DNA of 64,000 nucleotides from Bombus terrestris (lineage: Eukaryota; Arthropoda; Insecta; Hymenoptera; Apidae): assembly GCF_910591885.1 (NCBI RefSeq), contig NW_025963556.1, positions 2,356,001 through 2,420,000 of the forward strand. Direction: 5' to 3'. The notes under the pieces were generated by a model. That model worked only from the letters and a program-made list of their open reading frames with translations. It searched no databases and was not told the DNA's origin. Position numbers and translations under genes: made by a program. This document shows, piece by piece, positions 1 through 13,689 of the stretch (the stretch's first letter is position 1; each line of letters opens with the position of its first letter).

Positions 1-660
1 TTTCGTTATAACGTATGACGTTATGCAGTATTACGATATAACGTACAACGTTATATAGAATTACGATATAACGCACAACGTTATGTCGTATTACGTTATA
101 ACGTATCATGTCACGTAGTATTACGTTATAACGAATGACGTTATGGAGTATTACGTTATAACGTATGACGCCATGTGGTATTAGGTTATTACGAATAACG
201 TTATATTATGTTACTTTATGACATATGACGTCATGTAGTATTACTTTATGACGTATGACGTCATGTAGGATTACTTTATGACGTATGACGTCATGTAGTA
301 TTACTTTATGACGTATGACGTCATGTAGTATTACTTTATGACGTATGACGTCATGTAGTATTTCGTTATAACGTATGACGTTATGCAGTATTACGATATA
401 ACGTATGACGGTATGCAGTATTACGTTATGACGTATGACGTTATGCAGTATTACGATATAACGTATGACGGTATGCAGTATTACGTTATAACGTATGACG
501 TTATGCAGTATTACGTTATAACGTATGACGTTATGTATTAGTACGATATAACGTATGACGTTATGCAGTATGAGGTTATAGCGTATGACGTCATGTAGTT
601 TTGCGTTATAACGTATAAAGACATGTAGTATTACGTTATGACGTATGACGTCATGTGGTA

Positions 661-900
661 TTACTTTATGACGTATGACGTCAGGTAGTATTACTTTATG
701 ACGTATGACGTCATGTAGTATTACTTTATGACGTATGACGTCATGTAGTATTACTTTATGACGTATGACGTCATGTAGTATTACTTTATGACGTATGACG
801 TCATGTAGTATTACTTTATGACGTATGACGTCATGTAGTATTACTTTATGACGTATGACGTCATGTAGTATTACTTTATGACGTATGACGTCATGTAGTA
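661..900 (+). repeat. Run of eight K monomers
   Basis: Eight consecutive 30-bp K monomers, the longest homogeneous run I find. The first copy has gtcaggtag instead of gtcatgtag and the other seven look identical. Each copy holds the 10-bp palindrome atgacgtcat and an extra tgacg half site upstream of it. Runs of six or seven recur at 10,543-10,722, 18,657-18,836, 19,316-19,495, 29,350-29,529, 45,515-45,724, 51,662-51,871, 57,539-57,748 and 63,596-63,805. Near-identity of neighbours suggests recent local expansion or homogenisation. Confidence 0.93.
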
Positions 901-1050
901 TTTCGTTATAACGTATGACGTTATGCAGTATTACGATATAACGTATGACGTTATGCGGTATTAGGTTATAACTTATGACGTTATGGAGTATTACGTTATA
1001 ACGTATGACGTCATGTGGTATTACGTTATTACGAATAACGTTATATTATG

Positions 1051-1065
1051 TTACGTCATGTAGTA
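1051..1065 (+). repeat. h15 half monomer (first of 29)
   Basis: A 15-bp unit, ttacgtcatgtagta, sits between full monomers and shifts the 30-bp phase by half a unit. It equals the ttactttatgacatatg... monomer found elsewhere in the same context, minus an internal 15 bp bounded by the dinucleotide ac. It always follows an N monomer, so it probably arose once and spread with its surroundings. Starts: 1051, 3345, 6929, 7184, 10528, 12733, 12988, 15103, 15358, 18642, 19646, 25960, 29335, 31420, 40311, 44705, 45500, 46834, 47958, 50942, 51647, 53041, 54165, 56729, 57524, 58858, 60012, 62786, 63581. Those at 45500 and 63581 read gtaatg, and that at 57524 reads gttatg. Confidence 0.95.
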
Positions 1066-1335
1066 TTACTTTATGACGTATGACGTCATGTAGTATTACT
1101 TTATGACGTATGACGTCATGTAGTATTACTTTATGACGTATGACGTCATGTAGTATTACTTTATGACGTATGACGTCATGTAGTATTACTTTATGACGTA
1201 TGACGTCATGTAGTATTTCGTTATAACGTATGACGTTATGCAGTATTACGATATAACGTATGACGTTATGCAGTATTAGGTTATAACGTATGACGTCATG
1301 TAGTATTACTTTATGACGTATGACGTCATGTAGTA

Positions 1336-3599
1336 TTTCGTTTTAACGTACAACGTTATATAGAATTACGATATAACGCACAACGTTAAGTCGTATTACG
1401 TTATAACTTATCATGTCATGTAGTATTACGTTATAACGTATGACGTTATGTAGTATTACGTTATTACGAATAACGTTATATTGTGTAACTTTATAACGTA
1501 TGACCTTATGTTGTATTACGTTATAACGTATAAAGACATGTAGTATTACGTTATAACGTATGACGTCATGTGGTATTACGTTATTACGAATATCGTAATA
1601 TTGTATTACTTTATGACGTATGACGTCATGTAGTATTACTATATGACGTATGACGTCATGTAGTATTACTATATGACGTATGACGTCATGTAGTATTAGG
1701 TTATAACGTATGAAGTAATGTATTATTACGATATAACGTATGACGTTAAGCAGCATTAGGTTACAACGTATGACGTTATGTAGTATTAGGTTATAACGTA
1801 TGGCGTTATGTAGTATTACGATATAACGTATGACGTTATGCAGTACTACGTTATAACGTATGACGTTATGTAGTGTTACGTTATAATGTATGACGTTATG
1901 TAGCATTACGGTATTTCGAACAACGTTGTATTGTGTTACTTTATAACGTATGACGTTATGTAGTGTTACGTTATAACGTATGACGCCGTGTAGTATTACG
2001 TTATAAGTATAACATTATGTAGTATCACGTTATAGCGTATGACGTCATGTAGTATTACGTTATTACGAATATCGTAATATTGTGTTACTTTATGACGTAT
2101 GACGTCATGTAATATTGCTTTATGACGTATGACGTCATGTAGTATTTCCTTATAACGTATGACGTTATGTAGTATTACGATATAACGTATGACGTTATGC
2201 AGTACTACGTTATAACGTATGACGTTATGTAGTGTTACGTTATAACGTATGACGTTATGTATTAGTACGATATAACGTATGACGTTATGCAGTATGTTAT
2301 TATAACGTATGACGTCATGTAGTTTTGCGTTATAACGTATGACGTCATGTAGTATTAGGTTATAACGTATGCCGTCATGTAGTATTACGTTATAACATAT
2401 GACGTCATGTAGTAATACGATATAACGTACAACGTTATATAGAATTACGATATAACGCACAACGTTATGTCGTATTACGTTATAACGTATCATGTCATGT
2501 AGTATTACGTTATTACGAATAACGTTATACTGTGTTACCTTATAACGTGTGACCTTTTGTTGTATTACGTTATAACGTATAAAGACATGTAGTATTACGT
2601 TGTAACGTATGACGTCATGTAGTATTACTTTATGACGTATGACGTCATGTAGTATTATGTTATAACATATGCCGTCATGTAGTATTACGTCATAACATAT
2701 GACGTCATGTAATATTACGATATAACGTACAGCGTTATATAGAATTACGATATAACGCACAACGTTATGTCGTATTACGTTATACCGTATGACGTTATAT
2801 TGTGTTACTTTATGACGTATGACGTCATGTAGTATTACTTTATGACGTATGCCGTCATGTAGTATTACGTTATAACATATGACGTCATGTAGTAATACGA
2901 TATAACGTACAACGTTATATAGAATTACGATATAACGCACAACGTTATGTCGTATTACGTTATAACGTATCATGTCATGTAGTATTACGTTATAACGAAT
3001 GACGTTATGGAGTATTACGTTATAACGTATGACGCCATGTGGTATTACGTTATTACGAATAACGTTATATTATGTTACTTTATGACATATGACGTCATGT
3101 AGTATTACTTTATGACGTATGACGTCATGTAGTATTACTTTATGACGTATGACGTCATGTAGTATTACTTTATGACGTATGACGTCATGTAGTATTTCGC
3201 TATAACGTATGACGTTATGCAGTATTACGATATAACGTATGACGTTATGCGGTATTAGGTTATAACTTATGACGTTATGGAGTATTACGTTATAACGTAT
3301 GACGTCATGTGGTATTACGTTATTACGAATAACGTTATATTATGTTACGTCATGTAGTATTACTTTATGACGTATGACGTCATGTAGTATTACTTTATGA
3401 CGTATGACGTCATGTAGTATTACTTTACGACGTATGACGTCATGTAGTATTACTTTATGACGTATGACGTCATGTAGTATTTCGTTATAACGTATGACGT
3501 TATGCAGTATTACGATATAACGTATGACGTTATGCAGTATTAGGTTATAACGTATGACGTCATGTAGTATTACTTTATGATGTATGACGTCATGTAGTA
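1336..3599 (+). repeat. Block 1 (2,264 bp), long-tail type
   Basis: Starts with M, then the usual M-block order: cgaatatcgtaatattg, two T monomers (1637-1696), the gaagt..tattattacg and taagcag monomers, gtagcattacgg, gccgtgtag, and d29 at 1996-2024. The long tail follows (to about 2973), then N monomers, K runs and one h15 at 3345. It carries private substitutions such as gaagtaatg and taagcagcatt near 1.7 kb. Length modulo 30 is 14, which equals one h15 plus one d29. Confidence 0.9.
1996..2024 (+). repeat. d29: 29-bp monomer with one base lost (first of 20)
   Basis: Reads ttacgttataagtataac then attatgtagta. Compared with the consensus, the C of ataacg is missing and gac has become aac. 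It always follows a gccgtgtag monomer and precedes one starting tcacgttatagcg, so all copies share one origin. Starts: 1996, 4380, 8279, 16393, 19107, 20621, 32395, 33894, 37133, 39772, 41226, 46355, 47629, 48933, 52502, 53806, 55110, 58379, 59623, 60987. On the reverse strand the 1-bp loss shifts the open frame into a TAA after HNVILIT, which is why many reverse-strand reading frames end exactly here. Confidence 0.96.
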
Positions 3600-6500
3600 T
3601 TTCGTTTTAACGTACAACGTTATATAGAATTACGATATAACGCACAACGTTATGTCGTATTACGTTATAACTTATCATGTCATGTAGTATTACGTTATAA
3701 CGTATGACGTTATGTAGTATTACGTTATTACGAATAACGTTATATTGTGTAACTGTATAACGTATGACCTTATGTTGTATTACGTTATAACGTATAAAGA
3801 CATGTAGTATTACGTTATAACGTATGACGTCATGTGGTATTACGTTATTACGAATATCGTAATATTGTATTACTTTATGACGTATGACGTCATGTAGTAT
3901 TACTATATGACGTATGACGTCATGTAGTATTACTATATGACGTATGACGTCATGTAGTATTACTATATGACGTATGACGTCATGTAGTATTACTATATGA
4001 CGTATGACGTCATGTAGTATTACTATATGACGTATGACGTCATGTAGTATTACTATATGACGTATGACGTCATGTAGTATTAGGTTATAACGTATGAAGT
4101 TATGTATTATTACGATATAACGTATGACGTTAAGCAGTATTAGGTTATAACGTATGACGTTATGTAGTATTAGGTTATAACGTATGGCGTTATGTAGTAT
4201 TACGATATAACGTATGACGTTATGCAGTACTACGTTATAACGTATGACGTTATGTAGTGTTACGTTATAATGTATGACGTTATGTAGCATTACGGTATTT
4301 CGAACAACGTTGTATTGTGTTACTTTATAACGTATGACGTTATGTGGTGTTACGTTATAACGTATGACGCCGTGTAGTATTACGTTATAAGTATAACATT
4401 ATGTAGTATCACGTTATAGCGTATGACGTCATGTAGTATTACGTTATTACGAATATCGTAATATTGTGTTACTTTATGACGTATGACGTCATGTAATATT
4501 GCTTTATGACGTATGACGTCATGTAGTATTTCCTTATAACGTATGACGTTATGTAGTATTACGATATAACGTATGACGTTATGCAGTACTACGTTATAAC
4601 GTATGACTTTATGTAGTGTTACGTTATAACGTATGACGTTATGTATTAGTACGATATAACGTATGACGTTATGCAGTATGAGGTTATAACGTATGACGTC
4701 ATGTAGTTTTGCGTTATAACGTATGACGTCATGTAGTATTAGGTTATAACGTATGCCGTCATGTAGTATTACGTTATAACATATGACGTCATGTAGTAAT
4801 GCGATATAACGTACAACGTTATATAGAATTACGATATAACGCACAACGTTATGTCGTATTACGTTATAACGTATCATGTCATGTAGTATTACGTTATTAC
4901 GAATAACGTTATATTGTGTTACCTTATAACGTGTGACCTTTTGTTGTATTACGTTATAACGTATAAAGACATGTAGTATTACGTTGTAACGTATGACGTC
5001 ATGTAGTATTACTTTATGACGTATGACGTCATGTAGTATTATGTTATAACATATGCCGTCATGTAGTATTACGTTATAACATATGACGTCATGTAATATT
5101 ACGATATAACGTACAGCGTTATATAGAATTACGATATAACGCACAACGTTATGTCGTATTACGTTATACCGTATGACGTTATATTGTGTTACTTTATGAC
5201 GTATGACGTCATGTAGTATTACTTTATGACGTATGCCGTCATGTAGTATTACGTTATAACATATGACGTCATGTAGTAATACGATATAACGTACAACGTT
5301 ATATAGAATTACGATATAACGCACAACGTTATGTCGTATTACGTTATAACGTATCATGTCATGGCGTCATACGTTATAACGAATGACGTTATGGAGTATT
5401 ACGTTATAACGTATGACGCCATGTGGTATTACGTTATTACGAATATCGTAATATTGTATTACTTTATGACGTATGACGTCATGTAGTATTACTATATGAC
5501 GTATGACGTCATGTAGTATTACGATATAACGTACAACGTTATATAGAATTACGATATAACGCACAACGTTATGTCGTATTACGTTATAACTTATCATGTC
5601 ATGTAGTATTACGTTATAACATATGACGTCATGTAGTATTACGATATAACGTACAACGTTATATAGAATTACGATATAACGCACAACGTTATGTCGTATT
5701 ACGTTATAACTTATCATGTCATGTAGTATTTCGTTATAACGTATGACGTTATGCAGTATTACGATATAACGTACAACGTTATGCAGTATTAGGTTATAAC
5801 GTATGACGTTATGGAGTATTACGTTATAACGTATGACGCCATGTGGTATTACGTTATTACGAGTAACGTTATATTATGTTACTTTATGACATATGACGTC
5901 ATGTAGTATTACTTTATGACGTATGACGTCATGTAGTATTACTTTATGACGTATGACGTCATGTAGTATTACTTTATGACGTATGACGTCATGTAGTATT
6001 TCGTTATAACGTATGACGTTACGCAGTATTACGATATAACGTATGACGTTATGGAGTATTACGTTATTACGTATGACGTCATGTGGTATTACGTTATTAC
6101 GAATAACGTTATATTGTGTTATTTTATAACGTATGACCTTATGTTGTATTACGTTATAACGTATAAAGGCATGTAGTATTACGTTGTAACGTACGGCGTC
6201 ATGTAGAATTACGTTATAACGTATTCCGTCATGTAGTATTACGTTATAACATATGACGTCATGTAGTATTACGATATAACGTACAACGTTATATAGAATT
6301 ACGATATAACGCACAACGTTATGTCGTATTACGTTATAACTTATCATGTCATGTAGTATTACGTTATAACGTATGACGTTATGTAGTATTACGTTATTAC
6401 GAATAACGTTATATTGTGTAACTTTATAACGTATGACCTTACGTTGTATTACGTTATAACGTATGACGTCATGTAGTATTACTTTATGACGTATGACGTC

Positions 6501-7498
6501 ATGTAGTATTACTTTATGACGTATGACGTCATGTAGTATAACTTTATGACGTATGACGTCATGTAGTATTACTTTATGACGTATGACGTCACGTAGTATT
6601 TCGTTACAACGTATGACGTTATGCAGTATTACGATATAACGTATGACGTTATGCAGTATTAGGTTATAACGTATGACGTCATGTAGTATTACTTTATGAC
6701 GTATGACGTCATGTAGTATTACTTTATGACGTATGACGTCATGTAGTATTACTTTATGACGTATGACGTCATGTAGTATTTCGTTACAACGTATGACGTT
6801 ATGCAGTATTACGATATAACGTATGACGTTATGCGGTATTAGGTTATAACTTATGACGTTATGGAGTATTACGTTATAACGTATGACGTCATGTGGTATT
6901 ACGTTATTACGAATAACGTTATATTATGTTACGTCATGTAGTATTACTTTATGACGTATGACGTCATGTAGTATTACTTTATGACGTATGACGTCATGTA
7001 GTATTACTTTATGACGTATGACGTCATGTAGTATTTCGTTATAACGTATGACGTTATGCAGTATTACGATATAACGTATGACGTTATGCGGTATTAGGTT
7101 ATAACGTATGACGTTATGGAGTATTACGTTATAACGTATGACGTCATGTGGTATTACGTTATTACGAATAACGTTATATTATGTTACGTCATGTAGTATT
7201 ACTTTATGACGTATGACGTCATGTAGTATTACTTTATGACGTATGACGTCATGTAGTATTACTTTATGACGTATGACGTCATGTAGTATTACTTTATGAC
7301 GTATGACGTCATGTAGTATTACTTTATGACGTATGACGTCATGTAGTATTTCGTTATGACGTATGACGTTATGCAGTATTACGATATAACGTATGACGTT
7401 ATGCAGTATTAGGTTATAACGTATGACGTCATGTAGTATTACTTTATGACGTATGACGTCATGTAGTATTACTTTATGACGTATGACGTCATGTAGTA
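3600..7498 (+). repeat. Block 2 (3,899 bp), long-tail type
   Basis: M marker, six consecutive T monomers (about 3900-4080), d29 at 4380-4408 and the long tail to about 5357. An anomalous inverted patch follows at 5360-5423. The block then restarts M-block-like order without an M marker, with one T near 5490. It has a G monomer at 6191 and two h15 units (6929 and 7184, 255 bp apart). From about 5,090 onward it is the left copy of the 5,804-bp duplication. Confidence 0.9.
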
Positions 7499-10400
7499 TT
7501 TCGTTTTAACGTACAACGTTATATAGAATTACGATATAACGCACAACGTTATGTCGTATTACGTTATAACTTATCATGTCATGTAGTATTACGTTATAAC
7601 GTATGACTTTATGTAGTATTACGTTATTACGAATAACGTTATATTGTGTAACTTTATAACGTATGACCTTATGTTGTATTACGTTATAACGTATAAAGAC
7701 ATGTAGTATTACGTTATAACGTATGACGTCATGTGGTATTACGTTATTACGAATATCGTAATATTGTATTACTTTATGACGTATGACGTCATGTAGTATT
7801 ACTATATGACGTATGACGTCATGTAGTATTACTATATGACGTATGACGTCATGTAGTATTACTATATGACGTATGACGTCATGTAGTATTACTATATGAC
7901 GTATGACGTCATGTAGTATTACTATATGACGTATGACGTCATGTAGTATTACTATATGACGTATGACGTCATGTAGTATTAGGTTATAACGTATGAAGTT
8001 ATGTATTATTACGATATAACGTATGACGTTAAGCAGTATTAGGTTATAACGTATGACGTTATGTAGTATTAGGTTATAACGTATGGCGTTATGTAGTATT
8101 ACGATATAACGTATGACGTTATGCAGTACTACGTTATAACGTATGACGTTATGTAGTGTTACGTTATAATGTATGACGTTATGTAGCATTACGTTATTTC
8201 GAACAACGTTGTATTGTGTTACTTTATAACGTATGACGTTATGTAGTGTTACGTTATAACGTATGACGCCGTGTAGTATTACGTTATAAGTATAACATTA
8301 TGTAGTATCACGTTATAGCGTATGACGTCATGTAGTATTACGTTATTACGAATATCGTAATATTGTGTTACTTTATGACGTATGACGTCATGTAATATTG
8401 CTTTATGACGTATGACGTCATGTAGTATTTCCTTATAACGTATGACGTTATGTAGTATTACGATATAACGTATGACGTTATGCAGTACTACGTTATAACG
8501 TATGACTTTATGTAGTGTTACGTTATAACGTATGACGTTATGTATTAGTACGATATAACGTATGACGTTATGCAGTATGAGGTTATAACGTATGACGTCA
8601 TGTAGTTTTGCGTTATAACGTATGACGTCATGTAGTATTAGGTTATAACGTATGCCGTCATGTAGTATTACGTTATAACATATGACGTCATGTAGTAATA
8701 CGATATAACGTACAACGTTATATAGAATTACGATATAACGCACAACGTTATGTCGTATTACGTTATAACGTATCATGTCATGTAGTATTACGTTATTACG
8801 AATAACGTTATATTGTGTTACCTTATAACGTGTGACCTTTTGTTGTATTACGTTATAACGTATAAAGACATGTAGTATTACGTTGTAACGTATGACGTCA
8901 TGTAGTATTACTTTATGACGTATGACGTCATGTAGTATTATGTTATAACATATGCCGTCATGTAGTATTACGTTATAACATATGACGTCATGTAATATTA
9001 CGATATAACGTACAGCGTTATATAGAATTACGATATAACGCACAACGTTATGTCGTATTACGTTATACCGTATGACGTTATATTGTGTTACTTTATGACG
9101 TATGACGTCATGTAGTATTACTTTATGACGTATGCCGTCATGTAGTATTACGTTATAACATATGACGTCATGTAGTAATACGATATAACGTACAACGTTA
9201 TATAGAATTACGATATAACGCACAACGTTATGTCGTATTACGTTATAACGTATCATGTCATGTAGTATTACGTTATAACGAATGACGTTATGGAGTATTA
9301 CGTTATAACGTATGACGCCATGTGGTATTAGGTTATTACGAATAACCTTATATTATGTTACTTTATGACATATGACGTCATGTAGTATTACTTTATGACG
9401 TATGACGTCATGTAGGATTACTTTATGACGTATGACGTCATGTAGGATTACTTTATGACGTATGACGTCATGTAGTATTACTTTATGACGTATGACGTCA
9501 TGTAGTATTTCGTTATAACGTATGACGTTATGCAGTATTACGATATAACGTATGACGGTATGCAGTATTACGTTATAACGTATGACGTTATGCAGTATTA
9601 CGATATAACGTATGACGGTATGCAGTATTACGTTATAACGTATGACGTTATGCAGTATTACGTTATAACGTATGACGTTATGTATTAGTACGATATAACG
9701 TATGACGTTATGCAGTATGAGGTTATAGCGTATGACGTCATGTAGTTTTGCGTTATAACGTATGACGTCATGTAGTATTACGATATAACGTACAACGTTA
9801 TGCAGTATTAGGTTATAACGTATGACGTTATGGAGTATTACTTTATTACGTATGACGTCATGTGGTATTACGTTATTACGAATAACGTTATATTGTGTTA
9901 TTTTATAACGTATGACCTTATGTTGTATTACGTTATAACGTATAAAGGCATGTAGTATTACGTTATAACGTACGGCGTCATGTAGAATTACGTTATAACG
10001 TATTCCGTCATGTAGTATTACGTTATAACATATGACGTCATGTAGTATTACGATATAACGTACAACGTTATATAGAATTACGATATAACGCACAACGTTA
10101 TGTCGTATTACGTTATAACTTATCATGTCATGTAGTATTACGTTATAACGTATGACGTTATGTAGTATTACGTTATTACGAATAACGTTATATTGTGTAA
10201 CTTTATAACGTATGACCTTACGTTGTATTACGTTATAACGTATGACGTCATGTAGTATTACTTTATGACGTATGACGTCATGTAGTATTACTTTATGACG
10301 TATGGCGTCATGTAGTATAACTTTATGACGTATGACGTCATGTAGTATTACTTTATGACGTATGACGTCATGTAGTATTTCGTTACAACGTATGACGTTA

Positions 10401-10893
10401 TGCAGTATTACGATATAACGTATGACGTTATGCGGTATTAGGTTATAACTTATGACGTTATGGAGTATTACGTTATAACGTATGACGTCATGTGGTATTA
10501 CGTTATTACGAATAACGTTATATTATGTTACGTCATGTAGTATTACTTTATGACGTATGACGTCATGTAGTATTACTTTATGACGTATGACGTCATGTAG
10601 TATTACTTTATGACGTATGACGTCATGTAGTATTACTTTATGACGTATGACGTCATGTAGTATTACTTTATGACGTATGACGTCATGTAGTATTACTTTA
10701 TGACGTATGACGTCATGTAGTATTTCGTTATAACGTATGACGTTATGCAGTAATAGGTTATAACGTATGACGTTATGTAGTATTAGGTTATAACGTATGG
10801 CGTTATGTAGTATTACGATATAACGTATGACGTTATGCAGTACTACGTTATAACGTATGACGTTATGTAGTGTTACGTTATAATGTATGACGT
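5090..10893 (+). repeat. Left copy of a 5,804-bp tandem duplication
   Basis: Landmarks here recur exactly 5,804 bp to the right: gtaatattacg (5091 and 10,895), gacgcc (about 5415 and 11,219), the private cgagtaacg monomer (about 5860 and 11,664), gttacgcag (about 6020 and 11,825), G (6191 and 11,995) and M (7499 and 13,303). The copies look almost identical by eye. The right copy has, for example, gatgtatg near 10,990 where this one has gacgtatg. The right junction near 10,893 joins a gacgttatg monomer to a taatatt monomer inside a unit, keeping the 30-bp register, as expected for unequal crossover. Confidence 0.85.
5360..5423. repeat. Perfect inverted repeat with 22-bp arms (template-switch scar)
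   Basis: Arms are 5360-5381 and 5402-5423 with a 20-bp spacer, and the left arm is the exact reverse complement of the right arm. The inner part of each arm is already self-complementary in normal monomers (acgttataac). The outer part of the left arm is abnormal: it reads atggcgtcat where the usual monomer has atgtagtatt, four differences in eight bases. The replacement is what one gets by copying the downstream gtatgacgccatg in reverse. The matching site in the right duplication copy (near 11,165) has only the first change (atggagtatt). Confidence 0.85.
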
Positions 10894-13302
10894 TATGTAA
10901 TATTACGATATAACGTACAGCGTTATATAGAATTACGATATAACGCACAACGTTATGTCGTATTACGTTATACCGTATGACGTTATATTGTGTTACTTTA
11001 TGATGTATGACGTCATGTAGTATTACTTTATGACGTATGCCGTCATGTAGTATTACGTTATAACATATGACGTCATGTAGTAATACGATATAACGTACAA
11101 CGTTATATAGAATTACGATATAACGCACAACGTTATGTCGTATTACGTTATAACGTATCATGTCATGGAGTATTACGTTATAACGAATGACGTTATGGAG
11201 TATTACGTTATAACGTATGACGCCATGTGGTATTACGTTATTACGAATATCGTAATATTGTATTACTTTATGACGTATGACGTCATGTAGTATTACTATA
11301 TGACGTATGACGTCATGTAGTATTACGATATAACGTACAACGTTATATAGAATTACGATATAACGCACAACGTTATGTCGTATTACGTTATAACTTATCA
11401 TGTCATGTAGTATTACGTTATAACATATGACGTCATGTAGTATTACGATATAACGTACAACGTTATATAGAATTACGATATAACGCACAACGTTATGTCG
11501 TATTACGTTATAACTTATCATGTCATGTAGTATTTCGTTATAACGTATGACGTTATGCAGTATTACGATATAACGTACAACGTTATGCAGTATTAGGTTA
11601 TAACGTATGACGTTATGGAGTATTACGTTATAACGTATGACGCCATGTGGTATTACGTTATTACGAGTAACGTTATATTATGTTACTTTATGACATATGA
11701 CGTCATGTAGTATTACTTTATGACGTATGACGTCATGTAGTATTACTTTATGACGTATGACGTCATGTAGTATTACTTTATGACGTATGACGTCATGTAG
11801 TATTTCGTTATAACGTATGACGTTACGCAGTATTACGATATAACGTATGACGTTATGGAGTATTACGTTATTACGTATGACGTCATGTGGTATTACGTTA
11901 TTACGAATAACGTTATATTGTGTTATTTTATAACGTATGACCTTATGTTGTATTACGTTATAACGTATAAAGGCATGTAGTATTACGTTGTAACGTACGG
12001 CGTCATGTAGAATTACGTTATAACGTATTCCGTCATGTAGTATTACGTTATAACATATGACGTCATGTAGTATTACGATATAACGTACAACGTTATATAG
12101 AATTACGATATAACGCACAACGTTATGTCGTATTACGTTATAACTTATCATGTCATGTAGTATTACGTTATAACGTATGACGTTATGTAGTATTACGTTA
12201 TTACGAATAACGTTATATTGTGTAACTTTATAACGTATGACCTTACGTTGTATTACGTTATAACGTATGACGTCATGTAGTATTACTTTATGACGTATGA
12301 CGTCATGTAGTATTACTTTATGACGTATGACGTCATGTAGTATAACTTTATGACGTATGACGTCATGTAGTATTACTTTATGACGTATGACGTCACGTAG
12401 TATTTCGTTACAACGTATGACGTTATGCAGTATTACGATATAACGTATGACGTTATGCAGTATTAGGTTATAACGTATGACGTCATGTAGTATTACTTTA
12501 TGACGTATGACGTCATGTAGTATTACTTTATGACGTATGACGTCATGTAGTATTACTTTATGACGTATGACGTCATGTAGTATTTCGTTACAACGTATGA
12601 CGTTATGCAGTATTACGATATAACGTATGACGTTATGCGGTATTAGGTTATAACTTATGACGTTATGGAGTATTACGTTATAACGTATGACGTCATGTGG
12701 TATTACGTTATTACGAATAACGTTATATTATGTTACGTCATGTAGTATTACTTTATGACGTATGACGTCATGTAGTATTACTTTATGACGTATGACGTCA
12801 TGTAGTATTACTTTATGACGTATGACGTCATGTAGTATTTCGTTATAACGTATGACGTTATGCAGTATTACGATATAACGTATGACGTTATGCGGTATTA
12901 GGTTATAACGTATGACGTTATGGAGTATTACGTTATAACGTATGACGTCATGTGGTATTACGTTATTACGAATAACGTTATATTATGTTACGTCATGTAG
13001 TATTACTTTATGACGTATGACGTCATGTAGTATTACTTTATGACGTATGACGTCATGTAGTATTACTTTATGACGTATGACGTCATGTAGTATTACTTTA
13101 TGACGTATGACGTCATGTAGTATTACTTTATGACGTATGACGTCATGTAGTATTTCGTTATGACGTATGACGTTATGCAGTATTACGATATAACGTATGA
13201 CGTTATGCAGTATTAGGTTATAACGTATGACGTCATGTAGTATTACTTTATGACGTATGACGTCATGTAGTATTACTTTATGACGTATGACGTCATGTAG
13301 TA
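7499..13302 (+). repeat. Block 3 (5,804 bp), long-tail type
   Basis: M marker, six T monomers (7801-7980), d29 at 8279-8307, long tail to about 9256, a segment with gacggtatgcag pairs, and a G monomer at 9970 (here ttataacg precedes it instead of ttgtaacg). One h15 at 10,528 leads into six K monomers. A taatagg junction near 10,750 then re-enters M-block sequence without M. The 5,804-bp duplication junction lies near 10,893. After it come a further G (11,995) and h15 at 12,733 and 12,988. Confidence 0.88.
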
Positions 13303-13689
13303 TTTCGTTTTAACGTACAACGTTATATAGAATTACGATATAACGCACAACGTTATGTCGTATTACGTTATAACTTATCATGTCATGTAGTATTACGTTA
13401 TAACGTATGACTTTATGTAGTATTACGTTATTACGAATAACGTTATATTGTGTAACTTTATAACGTATGACCTTATGTTGTATTACGTTATAACGTATAA
13501 AGACATGTAGTATTACGTTATAACGTATGACGTCATGTGGTATTACGTTATTACGAATATCGTAATATTGTATTACTTTATGACGTATGACGTCATGTAG
13601 TATTACTATATGACGTATGACGTCATGTAGTATTACTATATGACGTATGACGTCATGTAGTATTACTATATGACGTATGACGTCATGTA
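11320..13689 (+). repeat. 2,370-bp tandem duplication, unit 1
   Basis: A 79-monomer-equivalent segment repeated immediately downstream at 13,690-16,059. Shared landmarks 2,370 bp apart: cgagtaacg, gttacgcag, G (11,995 and 14,365), gtcacgtag (about 12,391 and 14,761), both h15 units (12,733 and 12,988; 15,103 and 15,358), ttcgttatgacg and M. A third collinear copy is the stretch starting near 5,516. The unit contains two h15 and no d29, so its length is an exact multiple of 30. Confidence 0.88.

Larger units (their letters stand above)
1..1335 (+). repeat. Block 0: tail of a block that begins outside the window
   Basis: This is the right-hand part of a block whose M marker lies upstream of the window. 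It opens with atcatgtcacg, then the gccatgtgg and N monomers that normally follow the long tail. Next come two alternating gacggtatgcag / gacgttatgcag pairs, then the densest run of K monomers in the window (661-900). One h15 half monomer is at 1051-1065. K monomers continue up to the next M marker. There is no G monomer and no d29. Confidence 0.9.

Noticed and set aside
3900..4080. T-monomer run as a TATA-type promoter array
   Set aside because: ctatatgacg resembles a TATA element only loosely, recurs as a satellite variant, and has no gene downstream.
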